A stretch of DNA of 64,000 bases from an uncultured Psychrobacter sp. (GCA_947501045.1 CANMUI010000008.1:1-64000), one strand, 5' to 3'; counted from the first letter of the stretch, positions 53,224 through 62,702 are shown. Made by a program: numbers and translations. Notes: generated by a model not told the origin, from the letters alone.

Positions 53224-53340
53224 TTTGTGTTAAATTGATTATTATCAAATTGCTTACTACTATAAGCCTTTGCTATCATTTTTTATCCTATTGACCTCTT
53301 TATAGTCAGCTGAAAACAAAACTAGTATATATATCTAAAT

Positions 53341-53435
53341 ATGCTACTGGTATAAACTTTTTTTGCTGGTTGTTTACATAAGTTTTTCTCGAGGCTGCGT
53401 AACCCATGTTCTAAAAGAAAGTATCCTAGCAGCAC
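53341..53435. repeat. MITE-like inverted-repeat element, copy 2
   Basis: About 95 bases that share ordered words with the element at 21524-21599: TGCTACTGGTAT at the left end, TTTGCTGGTTGT and GAGGCTGCG in the middle, and AGCAGCACTA at the right end. It is more diverged, and its terminal repeats pair less well. It lies about 45 bases ahead of hisIE. Confidence 0.55.
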
Positions 53436-53478
53436 TATATTCTCTTTAAAGTATATCGACTATATAAGATGACCCATT

Positions 53479-54393
53479 ATGACTGTACCCGCTTGGCTAA
53501 CTGCTATAAATTTCAACGCTGATGGTCTGATTCCTGCGATAGCGCAGGATTATGAGACTGACCGTATTTTGATGATGGCATGGATGAACGCTGAATCGTT
53601 AAAGTTAACTATAGATACGCAGACAGCGGTTTACTTTTCGCGTTCGCGTCATCAACTTTGGCACAAAGGAGAAACTTCAGGTCATACGCAGCACATACAT
53701 GATATCCGCCTAGATTGTGATGCTGATGTGCTGGTACTGAGCGTAACTCAAGTTGGCGGTATCGCTTGTCATACTGGCCGTGAATCTTGCTTTTATCAGC
53801 GTTTAGACTTATCAGGATCAGAGCCGGTATGGCAAACGGTTGATAAAATTATTAAAGATCCAGCTGATATCTATCACACAAAACCACACAGCTTAGAGCA
53901 ACACGATACCTACAATAAAGATTTAAATAAAACATCTGCTAGCGCTTATCAAGATAGTATCTCTGAAGAAGATGAACAAACTAGGCAAGATACTAGTAAC
54001 CAAAATAACAATCAAAAGACTACTAACAACCTGCATACACAGATACTGTCGCAGCTCGATCAGGTGTTAATAGAGCGCAAAAAAGCTGATGCTGATAGCT
54101 CATACGTTGCTAGCTTATACGCTCGTGGCCTAAATAAAATTTTAGAAAAAGTGGGTGAAGAAGCTATAGAGAGTATCATTGCTGCCAAAGACCTTGCTCA
54201 ATGCGATCTTCATACAGACAAATCTCAGTATGATGCAGCGCGGCGCGAGCTTATTTATGAGGTAGCCGACGTTTGGTTTCATACTCTAGTGGGTTTGTCA
54301 TGGTTCGACATTGAATCAGACGCCATTTTAGATGAGCTGGCCCGCCGTTTTGGACTCTCGGGTATTGATGAAAAAGCAGCTCGCTCGTCTTAA
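53479..54393 (+). CDS. hisIE: Bifunctional phosphoribosyl-AMP cyclohydrolase/phosphoribosyl-ATP pyrophosphatase
   Basis: Catalyses the second and third steps of histidine biosynthesis. Residues 1-110 are HisI: ILMMAWMNAESLKLT, SRHQLWHKGETSGHTQ, and metal-binding DCDADVLVLSV with GIACHTGRESCFY. Residues 185-304 are HisE: ILSQLDQVLIERKKADADSS, then EKVGEEAIESIIAAKD and EVADVWFHTLVGLSW. The two are joined by a polar Asn/Gln/Asp-rich linker of about 70 residues, which makes this longer (304) than the usual ~200-residue fusion. tatABC follows, as in pseudomonads where hisI and hisE are separate. Confidence 0.94.
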   Translation: MTVPAWLTAINFNADGLIPAIAQDYETDRILMMAWMNAESLKLTIDTQTAVYFSRSRHQLWHKGETSGHTQHIHDIRLDCDADVLVLSVTQVGGIACHTGRESCFYQRLDLSGSEPVWQTVDKIIKDPADIYHTKPHSLEQHDTYNKDLNKTSASAYQDSISEEDEQTRQDTSNQNNNQKTTNNLHTQILSQLDQVLIERKKADADSSYVASLYARGLNKILEKVGEEAIESIIAAKDLAQCDLHTDKSQYDAARRELIYEVADVWFHTLVGLSWFDIESDAILDELARRFGLSGIDEKAARSS

Positions 54394-54510
54394 TTGCCAT
54401 CTCGACTATCTGGTTTGTTAAATTACTGTTGTTTTTCCCTTTTTCCATTCGAGCACGTTATAATGGTGTCAAGATAAACACCGGTTTCATCAAGACATAA
54501 GGATAACGTT

Positions 54511-54816
54511 ATGGGCAGTTTTTCCATTACGCATTGGTTAATTTTATTAGTGGTGGTAGTAGTAGTATTTGGTACCTCCAAGCTTAAAAATGCTGGTAAA
54601 GATTTAGGCGGCGCGGTTAAAGGCTTTAAAGAAGCAGTCAAAGATGAAGAAGCTGAAAACGCAAGAAAGCACCGCGTTCTCGATCATGATGCTGGCGTAC
54701 GTCCTGCAGATACCCAAGTGCGTCAATCAGATAAAGCGGCAAATCCACAGACAAGCACAAAGATTGATGATGTTGACATTACCTCTACTTCTTCAGAAGA
54801 CAAGCACAAAGTATGA
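54511..54816 (+). CDS. tatA: Sec-independent translocase protein TatA
   Basis: The pore-forming subunit of the twin-arginine translocase. The 101-residue protein has one N-terminal membrane helix (HWLILLVVVVVVFG, about residues 7-20), then FGTSKLKNAGKDLGGAVKGF, the family amphipathic helix with the conserved Phe-Gly. The acidic C-terminal tail is not conserved. It starts the tatABC cluster, 35 bases before tatB. Confidence 0.95.
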   Translation: MGSFSITHWLILLVVVVVVFGTSKLKNAGKDLGGAVKGFKEAVKDEEAENARKHRVLDHDAGVRPADTQVRQSDKAANPQTSTKIDDVDITSTSSEDKHKV

Positions 54817-54851
54817 TATGTGTAGCGTTTAAATAGTGATGTTTGACCATT

Positions 54852-55703
54852 ATGTTTGATATTGGATTTTCTGAATTACTCCTATTTGGTGTCATTGCTC
54901 TAATCGTTTTAGGGCCAGAAAAACTGCCTCAGGCAGCGCGTACTGCTGGGCAATGGTATGGCAAACTGCGGCGCACTGTTTCCACATTGCAATCTGAAAT
55001 AGAGGCTGAGCTTGATTTGGCTGAAACTCGGCAACAAATGCAGCAAGAGCTTGCTAAAATTCGGCAAACCGAAGCTGACATGAAACGTGAAATGGCCGAG
55101 ATGCGCGGTAGTCTTAAAGAGTTTGAATCTTCTCAAAACGAGGGTCTACGTGCCAATCAAAAAGCGCCTACCCAGTATGATGACGATGAAAAAGACCATT
55201 TACGGTACCAATCAAAGCCGAATGTTGCTACTTCTGATTATAGTTATGGATCTAATGAAGAGATAGAAAAAGACGAAGAATATTTTGACGAATTCTCTGA
55301 AGGTTATATTTGTACTGATGAGGGTGATGATACGCTTTATGCCAATAACGATAACAGCAAAGAAGCTATTGTTACCTTAGCTACTGTAGCGCCTGCACTG
55401 ACTAGACCATGGGAGAATATGTGGTTTCGTCTGGGTACCTATGACAAAGCTCGCCGCTTACCACCGCCGCCACTTCTGCCCAATTATAAAGCCGATGCGT
55501 TACTCTACAACGGCTTTGTACAGCCTGATTTGGACGCCAAGATGCCTGCTATCGAAGCTGACGAATTAGAGTTTGAACCTTTAGAGGATCTGGCAGTAGA
55601 CAACAGCTCTTTGGCGACATTCTCTACTGACTCTAACCATACCAATGCTCAAAACAAATCGTCTAACTCCTCCTTCTCGTTAAATAAAGATGGAGAGGAC
55701 TAA
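54852..55703 (+). CDS. tatB: Sec-independent translocase protein TatB
   Basis: The substrate-binding partner of TatC. MFDIGFSELLLFGVIALIVLGPEKLP (given here as MFDIGFSELLLFG and VLGPEKLPQAAR) is diagnostic: a Glu in the membrane helix and the Gly-Pro hinge. An amphipathic helix and coiled coil extend to about residue 100. The remaining ~180 residues are acidic and poorly conserved, making it 283 residues, far longer than E. coli TatB (171). The frame opens at a TTG at 54843, but the ATG at 54852 is the family start. The stop overlaps the tatC ATG by one base. Confidence 0.94.
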   Translation: MFDIGFSELLLFGVIALIVLGPEKLPQAARTAGQWYGKLRRTVSTLQSEIEAELDLAETRQQMQQELAKIRQTEADMKREMAEMRGSLKEFESSQNEGLRANQKAPTQYDDDEKDHLRYQSKPNVATSDYSYGSNEEIEKDEEYFDEFSEGYICTDEGDDTLYANNDNSKEAIVTLATVAPALTRPWENMWFRLGTYDKARRLPPPPLLPNYKADALLYNGFVQPDLDAKMPAIEADELEFEPLEDLAVDNSSLATFSTDSNHTNAQNKSSNSSFSLNKDGED

Positions 55704-56566
55704 TGAGTTTGTTCAAACGACAAAAAAGCCGTCAAGAAAAGATAGCGGACGCAGATACTGAGACCTTTGTAGATAGTAGCGCAGACACTCAAGCTGATAG
55801 CATATTAGATACGCTAAGCGATATGCCCATCACCGAGCATCTCATTGAGCTGCGTTCGCATTTGATCAAGATATCTTTAGCTGTATTGGTTATATTTTTG
55901 GCGTTAGTTGGTTTTTCGCGCGAGCTTTATGACTTTTTGTCAGATCCTTTGGTAGCACAGTTACCTGCCAATTCAACCATGATCGCGACCGATATTACAT
56001 CCAACTTCATGGCGCCCATTCGATTGACCATATTCGTTGCCGCCTTTTTTGCGATGCCTTATATTTTGTATCAAGTATGGTCGTTTGTAGCGCCAGGTCT
56101 GTACAAAAAAGAGAAGAAAATTGCCATTCCTGTGTTGTTGTCTTCAATTATTTTGTTTTACGCTGGTGTCGCTTTTGCTTACTTTATCGTCCTCAAGGGC
56201 GTATTGAAGTTTTTTATTATGTTTGCGCCGCAAAACGTGTTACCGATGACTGATATTGACAGTTACTTAAGTTTTGCTCTAAAGCTGTTTATGGTATTTG
56301 GCATCACCTTTGAGATTCCAGTAGTTACCTTCTTATTGATATTGGTCGGTATTGTCTCCATCAAGAGCCTTGAAGATAAACGCCGTTATATCATTGTCGG
56401 CTGTTTTGCCATTGCCGCCGTAGTCACCCCTCCTGATGGGGTTTCGATGTTGATGCTGGCTATTCCGATGTGGCTATTGTTTGAGCTGGGCTTGTTACTA
56501 GCTAAAGTGTTAATCAAAGAAAAAACAGAGAACGCTTTAGCTGCCAATGAGTCTGTAGATAATTAA
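55703..56566 (+). CDS. tatC: Sec-independent translocase protein TatC
   Basis: The twin-arginine signal receptor, with six membrane helices. Diagnostic motifs are HLIELRSHLIK (residues 46-56), FVAPGLYKKEKK in the first cytoplasmic loop and FGITFEIPV in the fourth helix region. A polar 45-residue N-terminal tail precedes the family core. Length 287. Translation is coupled to tatB (TAATG). A terminator follows at 56714-56741. Confidence 0.97.
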   Translation: MSLFKRQKSRQEKIADADTETFVDSSADTQADSILDTLSDMPITEHLIELRSHLIKISLAVLVIFLALVGFSRELYDFLSDPLVAQLPANSTMIATDITSNFMAPIRLTIFVAAFFAMPYILYQVWSFVAPGLYKKEKKIAIPVLLSSIILFYAGVAFAYFIVLKGVLKFFIMFAPQNVLPMTDIDSYLSFALKLFMVFGITFEIPVVTFLLILVGIVSIKSLEDKRRYIIVGCFAIAAVVTPPDGVSMLMLAIPMWLLFELGLLLAKVLIKEKTENALAANESVDN

Positions 56567-56713
56567 TGAATCTATTGGTTTAGCTCGCTTAAACCAAGTT
56601 GTTCGAGAAATAGATGAGATTTTTAATCACGGGTTTACTGCGATTTTAATACTTAGTTTTAGCAATTATTATTTAGTTTTAGCAATCGTTATAGTAATCA
56701 CTACCCGCTAAAT

Positions 56714-56741
56714 AGCCATTGTATTTGCAGTGGCTTTTTTT
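56714..56741 (+). terminator. Intrinsic terminator after tatC
   Basis: AGCCATTG pairs with CAGTGGCT (one wobble) around a 6-base loop and is followed by seven T, about 150 bases past the tatC stop. Confidence 0.85.
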
Positions 56742-56814
56742 AGCCTCACAACTTTTATTACATTTTCATATAAGTTATGTTTTCAGATGATCTAACCAGT
56801 TAGGTAGCCTTTTT

Positions 56815-58311
56815 ATGTCCGCATCAATGCCCGCTTACATGAGTCATCCTACTGATGAGCAGCTCAATGCCCTTAATATGGCTATGGATCAAAAGTCATT
56901 TAAAGTAGTGGCTTATGCAGGTGCAGGTAAAACGACAACGCTCAAACTAATCGGTGAACGGCTACGTGGACGCGGTTTATATTTAGCTTTTAACAAAGCC
57001 ATTGCCAACGATGCGCGTGCAAAGTTTCCATCTCATGTCGATTGCCGCACTTTTCATTCGCTAGCTTATCGGCACGTATCACGTGATATCACCGCCAAGC
57101 TTTCGCTACCGCGCTTTTCGCCCAAACGTCTGGGTGATGATTTAGGACTACAGCCCGTACAAGTGCGTCGGCAGATGGATGGGATAAATAAATATATTAC
57201 ATTAACTCCAGCACGCTTGTCGCGCTTTGTCAGTGATGCGGTCAGTAACTTTTGTAGTACCCATGCTAGTTATCCGGCACCAAGGCACTTAACATTTCCA
57301 AGTTGGCTTGATGAGTCTGATTCTGAGCAGCTACGTGAGATGCTCTACCCTGCTGTTGAGCAGCGCTGGTTACAGTCAATTGATGCACGTCATCCGGCTG
57401 GTATTGGTCATGACATTTACCTTAAATTATGGGCATTATCTAAACCCAGCATCCCGGCTGATTTTATTTTATTTGATGAGGCACAAGACGCTGACCCGCT
57501 TATGATGGGTATTTTAACGCAGCAATCAAAACAAGTGATTTACGTCGGCGACGCGCATCAACAAATTTATGAATGGCGCGGTGCGGTCAATGCGATGAAA
57601 AAATTGCCGCTACCACAAACCCTATTGACGCAGTCGTTTCGTTTCGGTGATCCTATCGCTGATATTGCTAATACTTTGCTCAAAGCCTTACAAGAAGACG
57701 TGCCGTTAAAAGGTAATCCCGATAAACGCTCATCGACAGAGAAAGGGATGGTGCATAGTAAAAAGGACGCCATTTTATGCCGTACTAATGCTGCTGCCAT
57801 GTCGCAATTATTGACAGGACTTAAGCTTGGCCACCGCGTCGCTTTGCAAGCCGATACTGAGCGCATGCTTAAATTCTGCCAAGCTGCCGAAAATCTAAAA
57901 AACGGTAAATCTGCTTATGGGGTGCCTGAGCTGGCTTACTTTTATAATTGGGCGGACGTGCAAGAGTACTCTGAAACTAATGAGGGCAGCGATCTGAAAA
58001 CTTTGGTCAAACTGGTAGATGATCATGGTACTAAAGTACTAAGCCAAGCCGTCAATAGCTTGACCCGTATCGAAAATGCCGATTATGTGATTTCCACCGC
58101 CCACAAGGCTAAAGGATTGGAATGGAGCCGCGTGCAGCTGGACGATGATTTTTATTATGATATTACCACTAACGGTATTAAGATTAGCCCCGAAGAGCTG
58201 CGCCTGCTCTATGTCGCCTGTACTCGCGCGCAGGCCAATCTTGATATTCATAATATCTTGCCACTGATATCAGGATTGCAGACAGGTAAGAAAGTGATTT
58301 ATGGGTCTTAA
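56815..58311 (+). CDS. UvrD/Rep-family DNA helicase, FBH1-like
   Basis: A 498-residue superfamily 1 helicase. Motif I is VVAYAGAGKTTTLKLIGERL (about residues 33-52), motif II LFDEAQDADPLM (about 220-231), motif III GDAHQQIYEWRGAV, motif IV LTQSFRFG, and the late motifs TAHKAKGLEWSRVQL and LLYVACTRAQ. The stretch YLAFNKAIANDARAKFP followed by CRTFHSLAY resembles eukaryotic FBH1 and its bacterial relatives more than UvrD or Rep, and it is shorter than those. A role in recombination or fork repair is inferred. Confidence 0.9.
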   Translation: MSASMPAYMSHPTDEQLNALNMAMDQKSFKVVAYAGAGKTTTLKLIGERLRGRGLYLAFNKAIANDARAKFPSHVDCRTFHSLAYRHVSRDITAKLSLPRFSPKRLGDDLGLQPVQVRRQMDGINKYITLTPARLSRFVSDAVSNFCSTHASYPAPRHLTFPSWLDESDSEQLREMLYPAVEQRWLQSIDARHPAGIGHDIYLKLWALSKPSIPADFILFDEAQDADPLMMGILTQQSKQVIYVGDAHQQIYEWRGAVNAMKKLPLPQTLLTQSFRFGDPIADIANTLLKALQEDVPLKGNPDKRSSTEKGMVHSKKDAILCRTNAAAMSQLLTGLKLGHRVALQADTERMLKFCQAAENLKNGKSAYGVPELAYFYNWADVQEYSETNEGSDLKTLVKLVDDHGTKVLSQAVNSLTRIENADYVISTAHKAKGLEWSRVQLDDDFYYDITTNGIKISPEELRLLYVACTRAQANLDIHNILPLISGLQTGKKVIYGS

Positions 58312-58340
58312 AACAAATTAAGGGTTGAATATATGTGAGC

Positions 58341-58814
58341 CTAAAGTCTGACGTCGTTGTTTATTTTAACCACTTCAAATCTTTCACATACTAATAAATC
58401 ACTGCTATCAAAGCTTATGTTAAACTCACAAGCCAGCTCATTGAAGAACTTTAGATGCTCATCCCACCAAAACTGATAAGTACCATCACCTTCACCTTCT
58501 GCTAAAGCAAACTCAACAGGAACTTCTTTCATGGGTTCAATATCGATAGTATGCGTTCTGATAAGAGCAACGGGTTCATCTTGACTGCTTAAAATGATTT
58601 GATATTGCCCGACTTGTGGTAAAGGCTCTTTCTCAATTGTATATAGTTTATATAATGAGCAAGTTGCCGTTTTTTTACCTTCAACAACCAGTTTTGCTAA
58701 CTGGTCAGGCTGTGTACCAAATTGCCAAGCATTTGCTTGAATAGTATTTTCTCCAACCTCTGCTTTATAAACGTTCAACCATGCTTGTGCTCTATCGTTC
58801 ATTGTCATATTCAT
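58341..58814 (-). CDS. ASCH-domain protein
   Basis: A 157-residue protein made of one ASCH domain. It has the domain hallmark GxKxxT as VVEGKKTATCSLY (about residues 46-58), then PQVGQYQIILSSQDEPVALI. The last part includes AEGEGDGTYQFWWDEHLKFF. ASCH domains bind RNA or act on nucleosides (some are amidohydrolases of N4-acetylcytidine), and which applies is unknown. Two start codons are close: 58814 and 58805. Convergent with the helicase gene. Confidence 0.85.
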   Translation of the reverse strand: MNMTMNDRAQAWLNVYKAEVGENTIQANAWQFGTQPDQLAKLVVEGKKTATCSLYKLYTIEKEPLPQVGQYQIILSSQDEPVALIRTHTIDIEPMKEVPVEFALAEGEGDGTYQFWWDEHLKFFNELACEFNISFDSSDLLVCERFEVVKINNDVRL

Positions 58815-58898
58815 CTCATTAATAGCGATTCATAACTTTATAGTGATTTAATTTGAGATACGTTATTATGCCTTCTTTTAATCTATATTAATAAAAAT

Positions 58899-59918
58899 AT
58901 GTCATTTTCAAATAATCTTTTCGACAATCCCGTCCGCCTCCTCGCTCCGATGGAAGGCTTAACCGATCCTTTGATGCGGCAGATTTTGACCCACATTGCT
59001 GACGATTTGGGACGGCCTTATGATTGGTCAGTTAGTGAGTTTATTCGGGTGACTCAAACCGTCTTGCCTGCGCATGTGTTTTATAAATACGTGCCAGAGC
59101 TGCATCACGATGCCAAAACTGCCTCGGGTACACCTATCCACATGCAGCTTCTGGGTAGTAATGCGAAGCTTATGGCAGAAAACGCCGCTTTTGCCTGCAC
59201 GCTTGGTGCTCCTGCTATTGATATTAACTTTGGCTGTCCAGCGAAGACTGTGAATAATCATCGCGGTGGTTCCGTACTGCTTGATGAACCAGAGGTTATG
59301 TATGAAATTATCAGCGCAGTACGTGATGCCGTGCCCGCTGATATTCCGGTCTCGGCCAAGATTCGTTTGGGTTATACCGACACCGCAAAGATGGACGATA
59401 TTCGCAGTGCTATCGCAGATAGCGGCGCTGATTGGCTAACCATCCATGCGCGCACCAAAACCCAAGGCTATAAGCCGCCTGCTTACTGGGACAAAATTCA
59501 AAGCTTTAATAGTCTTAAGATACCCGTCATTGCTAATGGTGAGATTTGGAATAACGAGCAAGCGCGGGACTGTATGATGCAAGCAGGCACAGAGCATCTG
59601 ATGCTGGGGCGCGGTGCGGTTACCCGTCCGGATTTAATAGCTCAGATTGATAGTGTTAATAAAAACATGCATAGCGCCAATAAAAATTTGCATAGCCAGA
59701 GCGCTGCATATCTATCATGGCAAGATTTAATAACTCATCAGATTAAATTCTTAGAAGGTAAAGCTAAAAACGATATAGTACTAGTAGGCCGCTACAAACA
59801 GTGGCTGGGTATGCTTACCAAAGGTTATAGCGAGGCACAACTGGTATGGAATACTATCAAACGTGAAAAAAACAAAGCGGCTATTATTGATACATTACGA
59901 AAAAGCATGCACCAATAA
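58899..59918 (+). CDS. dusC: tRNA-dihydrouridine synthase, DusC type
   Basis: Flavoenzyme that reduces uridine 16 in tRNA. The TIM-barrel start LLAPMEGLTDPLMRQIL is followed by SEFIRVTQTVLPAHVF, as in DusC, and the catalytic Cys is in NFGCPAKTVNNHRGG (about residue 109). WLTIHARTKTQGYK and VIANGEIW are further matches to E. coli DusC. The C-terminal RNA-binding domain includes GRYKQWLGMLTKGY. A short Asn/Lys/Ser-rich insertion lies at about residues 250-270. Length 339. Confidence 0.93.
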   Translation: MSFSNNLFDNPVRLLAPMEGLTDPLMRQILTHIADDLGRPYDWSVSEFIRVTQTVLPAHVFYKYVPELHHDAKTASGTPIHMQLLGSNAKLMAENAAFACTLGAPAIDINFGCPAKTVNNHRGGSVLLDEPEVMYEIISAVRDAVPADIPVSAKIRLGYTDTAKMDDIRSAIADSGADWLTIHARTKTQGYKPPAYWDKIQSFNSLKIPVIANGEIWNNEQARDCMMQAGTEHLMLGRGAVTRPDLIAQIDSVNKNMHSANKNLHSQSAAYLSWQDLITHQIKFLEGKAKNDIVLVGRYKQWLGMLTKGYSEAQLVWNTIKREKNKAAIIDTLRKSMHQ

Positions 59919-59964
59919 ATACCTACTTAATGCAAAAAGATAAACGGAGCAGTAGTACTAATAA

Positions 59965-60390
59965 TCAAGCGCTAATTCTTATCGCTAAATAAAACAGCAT
60001 CAAACAACATATTATTGATAATACCCAAAGTACAGAGCGAAAGGTAGGTAGATTAATTATATACGCTACACAGTAACCCACTCGGACCATCACATAAAGC
60101 CACGCTAGCGTGTTAATAATGGACTGCGGTACAAAAAACAGCATAGCAACTAATACCGCTACTAAGAATACAGGCAGGGTCTCATAACTGTTTTTTTGCG
60201 CGGCATTAGCGCGAGCGGCGGCTCCTGTTGTCCCCTGCAAAAAGTCGCGCGGATGAGCGTTATCTGCAAACCGAAAACCTCCAAATGCCTTTGCTGTCAA
60301 TGCCATAATCAGCGGCAAAAAACTGGCAACCACCATCGCCCATATAGCAGCTGCTGCTGTATCAGGAATAAACCCAAATAGTCCATTCAT
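59965..60390 (-). CDS. MAPEG-family membrane protein
   Basis: A 141-residue integral membrane protein with about four helices. It has the MAPEG pattern: AANAAQKNSYETLPVFLVAVLVA-type core (seen as AAQKNSYETLPVF) with the conserved Asn and Glu, and RVGYCVAYIINLPTFRSVLW. Bacterial members are poorly characterised relatives of glutathione-transferase-like enzymes. It follows an OsmC-family gene by 14 bases on the same strand, so the two probably form an operon. Confidence 0.88.
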   Translation of the reverse strand: MNGLFGFIPDTAAAAIWAMVVASFLPLIMALTAKAFGGFRFADNAHPRDFLQGTTGAAARANAAQKNSYETLPVFLVAVLVAMLFFVPQSIINTLAWLYVMVRVGYCVAYIINLPTFRSVLWVLSIICCLMLFYLAIRISA

Positions 60391-60404
60391 AAATGTCTTT
60401 GCTC

Positions 60405-60818
60405 CTAGCTTGCAACTACTTCAAAATCATGAGTAATATTTACCCCGCCTTGTACCAACATGCGACTTGCTGAGCAGTATTTCTCGCTTGACAGCTTAAT
60501 GGCCTTTTCAACTTGCTTATCAGCAACTCCTTGACCGGTCACTACAAAGTGCATATGAATATCGGTGTATACCGCTGGTATAGTCTCTGCGCGCTGCGCA
60601 GTTAGCTCACAGCGCACATCCGTCACCGCTTGGCGCGACTTTTGTAAAATTGAGATTACATCATAGCTGGCGCAGCCGCCAAGACCGAGCAATACTAGCT
60701 CCATGGGGCTTGCACCTTTTTCTTTGTCGGCATCAATTTGTACATTGTGCCCTGACGGAGACACGCCCATGAATGCCTTATTTTCTTGCCAGGTTACACT
60801 TGCTTTTGACTCTGCCAT
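60405..60818 (-). CDS. OsmC-family protein
   Basis: A 137-residue protein of the OsmC/Ohr superfamily, closest in pattern to YhfA. The two redox cysteines are in GLGGCASYDVISILQKSRQ (about residue 49) and SSEKYCSASRMLVQG (about 116). The family uses them to reduce organic hydroperoxides, though the YhfA branch is uncharacterised. It is first in a pair with the MAPEG gene. A 439-base empty region lies upstream. Confidence 0.9.
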   Translation of the reverse strand: MAESKASVTWQENKAFMGVSPSGHNVQIDADKEKGASPMELVLLGLGGCASYDVISILQKSRQAVTDVRCELTAQRAETIPAVYTDIHMHFVVTGQGVADKQVEKAIKLSSEKYCSASRMLVQGGVNITHDFEVVAS

Positions 60819-61257
60819 TACTCATTATCCTTGTTATAAGTGCTGATCTATAAGCTTTTGTCTGCTAGATACTTTTATCAATCGCTATTGACTGCTATAA
60901 ACAATACTTGCTTAGTGTAACATAAGCTAAAATAGGATTTTATAACTCATCTGTCACCTGTTCAAATGACTTTCAAAGCTCGCAACGAGCATAATGAACA
61001 ATCTCTATTTCATCTATAACTACGCTCTAAGAGGTCTACAAAACCACTGCCATAAGCCTTTGATTTTATAGATTTAAATTCATGAAACAATTTATAGCAA
61101 AATAGAGTTACACATTTAGGCCATTTCTTGGTTTAATGAGGGTAATGAATCTTGTTTTATCAGCCTATCAATACCATTCATCTAATAATAACTATGATTG
61201 TTGTATTTTTTATGTTGATAACACAAGCTATTTTTATATAATTTCAAGGATTTAGTC
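60819..61257. other. OsmC-rppH divergent intergenic region
   Basis: A 439-base AT-rich gap. I see no gene, repeat or convincing consensus promoter in it, although it must contain promoters for both divergent genes. Confidence 0.5.
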
Positions 61258-61779
61258 ATGATAGATGCAGACGGCTTTCGAGCCAATGTCGGTATCATCT
61301 TGGCAAATACACAAGGGCAAGTTCTGTGGGCAAAACGTGTTGGTCACAACGCTTGGCAGTTTCCTCAAGGCGGTATCGATCGCGGCGAGACGCCAATGGA
61401 TGCGATGTATCGCGAACTTTGGGAAGAGGTCGGGTTGTACCCGCGCCATGTCGATTTGCTAGCAGTTACGCAAGATTGGCTGCGTTATCGTCTTCCCAAA
61501 CGCTATGTACGTCATGGACAATATCCCCTGTGTATTGGGCAAAAACAAAAATGGTTTTTGCTGCGCTTAGATGAGCCGAATACTCAACATATTCGCTTCG
61601 ATGAAGGTAAACCTGAATTTGATCACTGGCAATGGGTTAGCTACTGGTACCCCTTAGGTCAAGTGATTCACTTTAAACGCGGAGTATATCGCCGAGCGCT
61701 ACAAGAGCTGGCTCGCGAGCTGCCACTTAAACAAGAGCTCATTATTCCTGAGCAGGATAATCATTTATTGATAGAATAA
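61258..61779 (+). CDS. rppH: RNA pyrophosphohydrolase
   Basis: Removes pyrophosphate from mRNA 5' ends and so starts RNase E-dependent decay. The 173-residue length fits. The Nudix box is complete: GGIDRGETPMDAMYRELWEE followed by VGL (about residues 38-60). The N-terminal DGFRANVGIILAN and RYVRHGQYPLCIGQKQKWFL are RppH-type. AAGGA precedes the ATG. A bidirectional terminator separates it from the convergent NRDE gene. Confidence 0.95.
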   Translation: MIDADGFRANVGIILANTQGQVLWAKRVGHNAWQFPQGGIDRGETPMDAMYRELWEEVGLYPRHVDLLAVTQDWLRYRLPKRYVRHGQYPLCIGQKQKWFLLRLDEPNTQHIRFDEGKPEFDHWQWVSYWYPLGQVIHFKRGVYRRALQELARELPLKQELIIPEQDNHLLIE

Positions 61780-61810
61780 ACGCTTATATTTTTACAGATA
61801 GCTAATAACT

Positions 61811-61847
61811 AAATACCCACTTTAAGTTTATTGAAGTGGGTATTTTT
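61811..61847. terminator. Bidirectional intrinsic terminator
   Basis: AAATACCCACTT and AAGTGGGTATTT pair perfectly over 12 bases around an 11-base loop, ending in T on the plus strand. Located between rppH and the convergent NRDE gene. Confidence 0.9.
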
Positions 61848-61853
61848 ATTGTC

Positions 61854-62702
61854 TTATAGGTCACTCTTCTCCAAAGATTGCTCAAATTCGCGGCTAATAA
61901 TGTTAGCCCTACTGTAGGTTTTTATAGCACTATCATCAGTGTCAGTTTTATCATGACGTAGCGTTAAAATACTTTGCGTGCGCGTACCATAATTTGGCCT
62001 GACGTTATCGCTACCTTGAGTCAACTCAACAGGATCTATATAAATTGACGATAACGCCTGCTCAATTTCGCTGGCGATACCTGTGTTAGGTAGCTGATCT
62101 GGCGGTGCAGGCGTATCATCAGACATCACGGCAAAAGCGGCCTGTTGCCAATACTCAAGCGCGTGTTTCTCAGCGATTAAAGGCAGTACCTCTTGGCGCA
62201 ATCGACTACGTAGCTTTTCGGTCTTAAACCATCCTTCCTCAGGTTGACCGTTTGAGAATACATGCAATCCTGCATGTAGCGGCGTTGGTGCATAGCCACG
62301 ATTATTAACCACGACCGCTTGCTTATTATCGCCAATAATTAAATTAAACCCGGCATAATCTTGCAATCTAATCTGCCGTGCAAAGGCCATTGGACTTAGA
62401 TCACTGGTCAAAAAATCAGTGACCAGCTCGCCACGAGAACGCTCATTTGCACTTGCTTGCACCCCGTCTCGAAAGTTTAGCACCGCCGCCCAGCGTCCAT
62501 TTTGCTGATAAGTAGTGGACTGCTTTTGTTGATGAATACCAAGCCATGTCCCGCCGCTTCGGCTATCGCGTCCGGCGTATACAGGCAGATCCTTCCATTG
62601 ATACAGAGGTTCGGTTGGACGCGCTAAAAACTCATCACGATTGGATAATAAAACTAGTGGCAACTCTTCAAATAACTGCCAAGCAATGGCGACTATACAC
62701 AT
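61854..62702 (-). CDS. NRDE-family (TANGO2-like) protein
   Basis: A 282-residue protein named for its NRDE motif, present in LVLLSNRDEFLARPTEPL (about residues 15-32) after the N-terminal MCIVAIAW, where Cys2 could become an N-terminal nucleophile. WAAVLNFRDG and VFSNGQPEEGWFKTEKLR are further family landmarks. The eukaryotic TANGO2 relatives have been linked to haem and acyl-CoA handling; no bacterial role is settled. Confidence 0.92.
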   Translation of the reverse strand: MCIVAIAWQLFEELPLVLLSNRDEFLARPTEPLYQWKDLPVYAGRDSRSGGTWLGIHQQKQSTTYQQNGRWAAVLNFRDGVQASANERSRGELVTDFLTSDLSPMAFARQIRLQDYAGFNLIIGDNKQAVVVNNRGYAPTPLHAGLHVFSNGQPEEGWFKTEKLRSRLRQEVLPLIAEKHALEYWQQAAFAVMSDDTPAPPDQLPNTGIASEIEQALSSIYIDPVELTQGSDNVRPNYGTRTQSILTLRHDKTDTDDSAIKTYSRANIISREFEQSLEKSDL

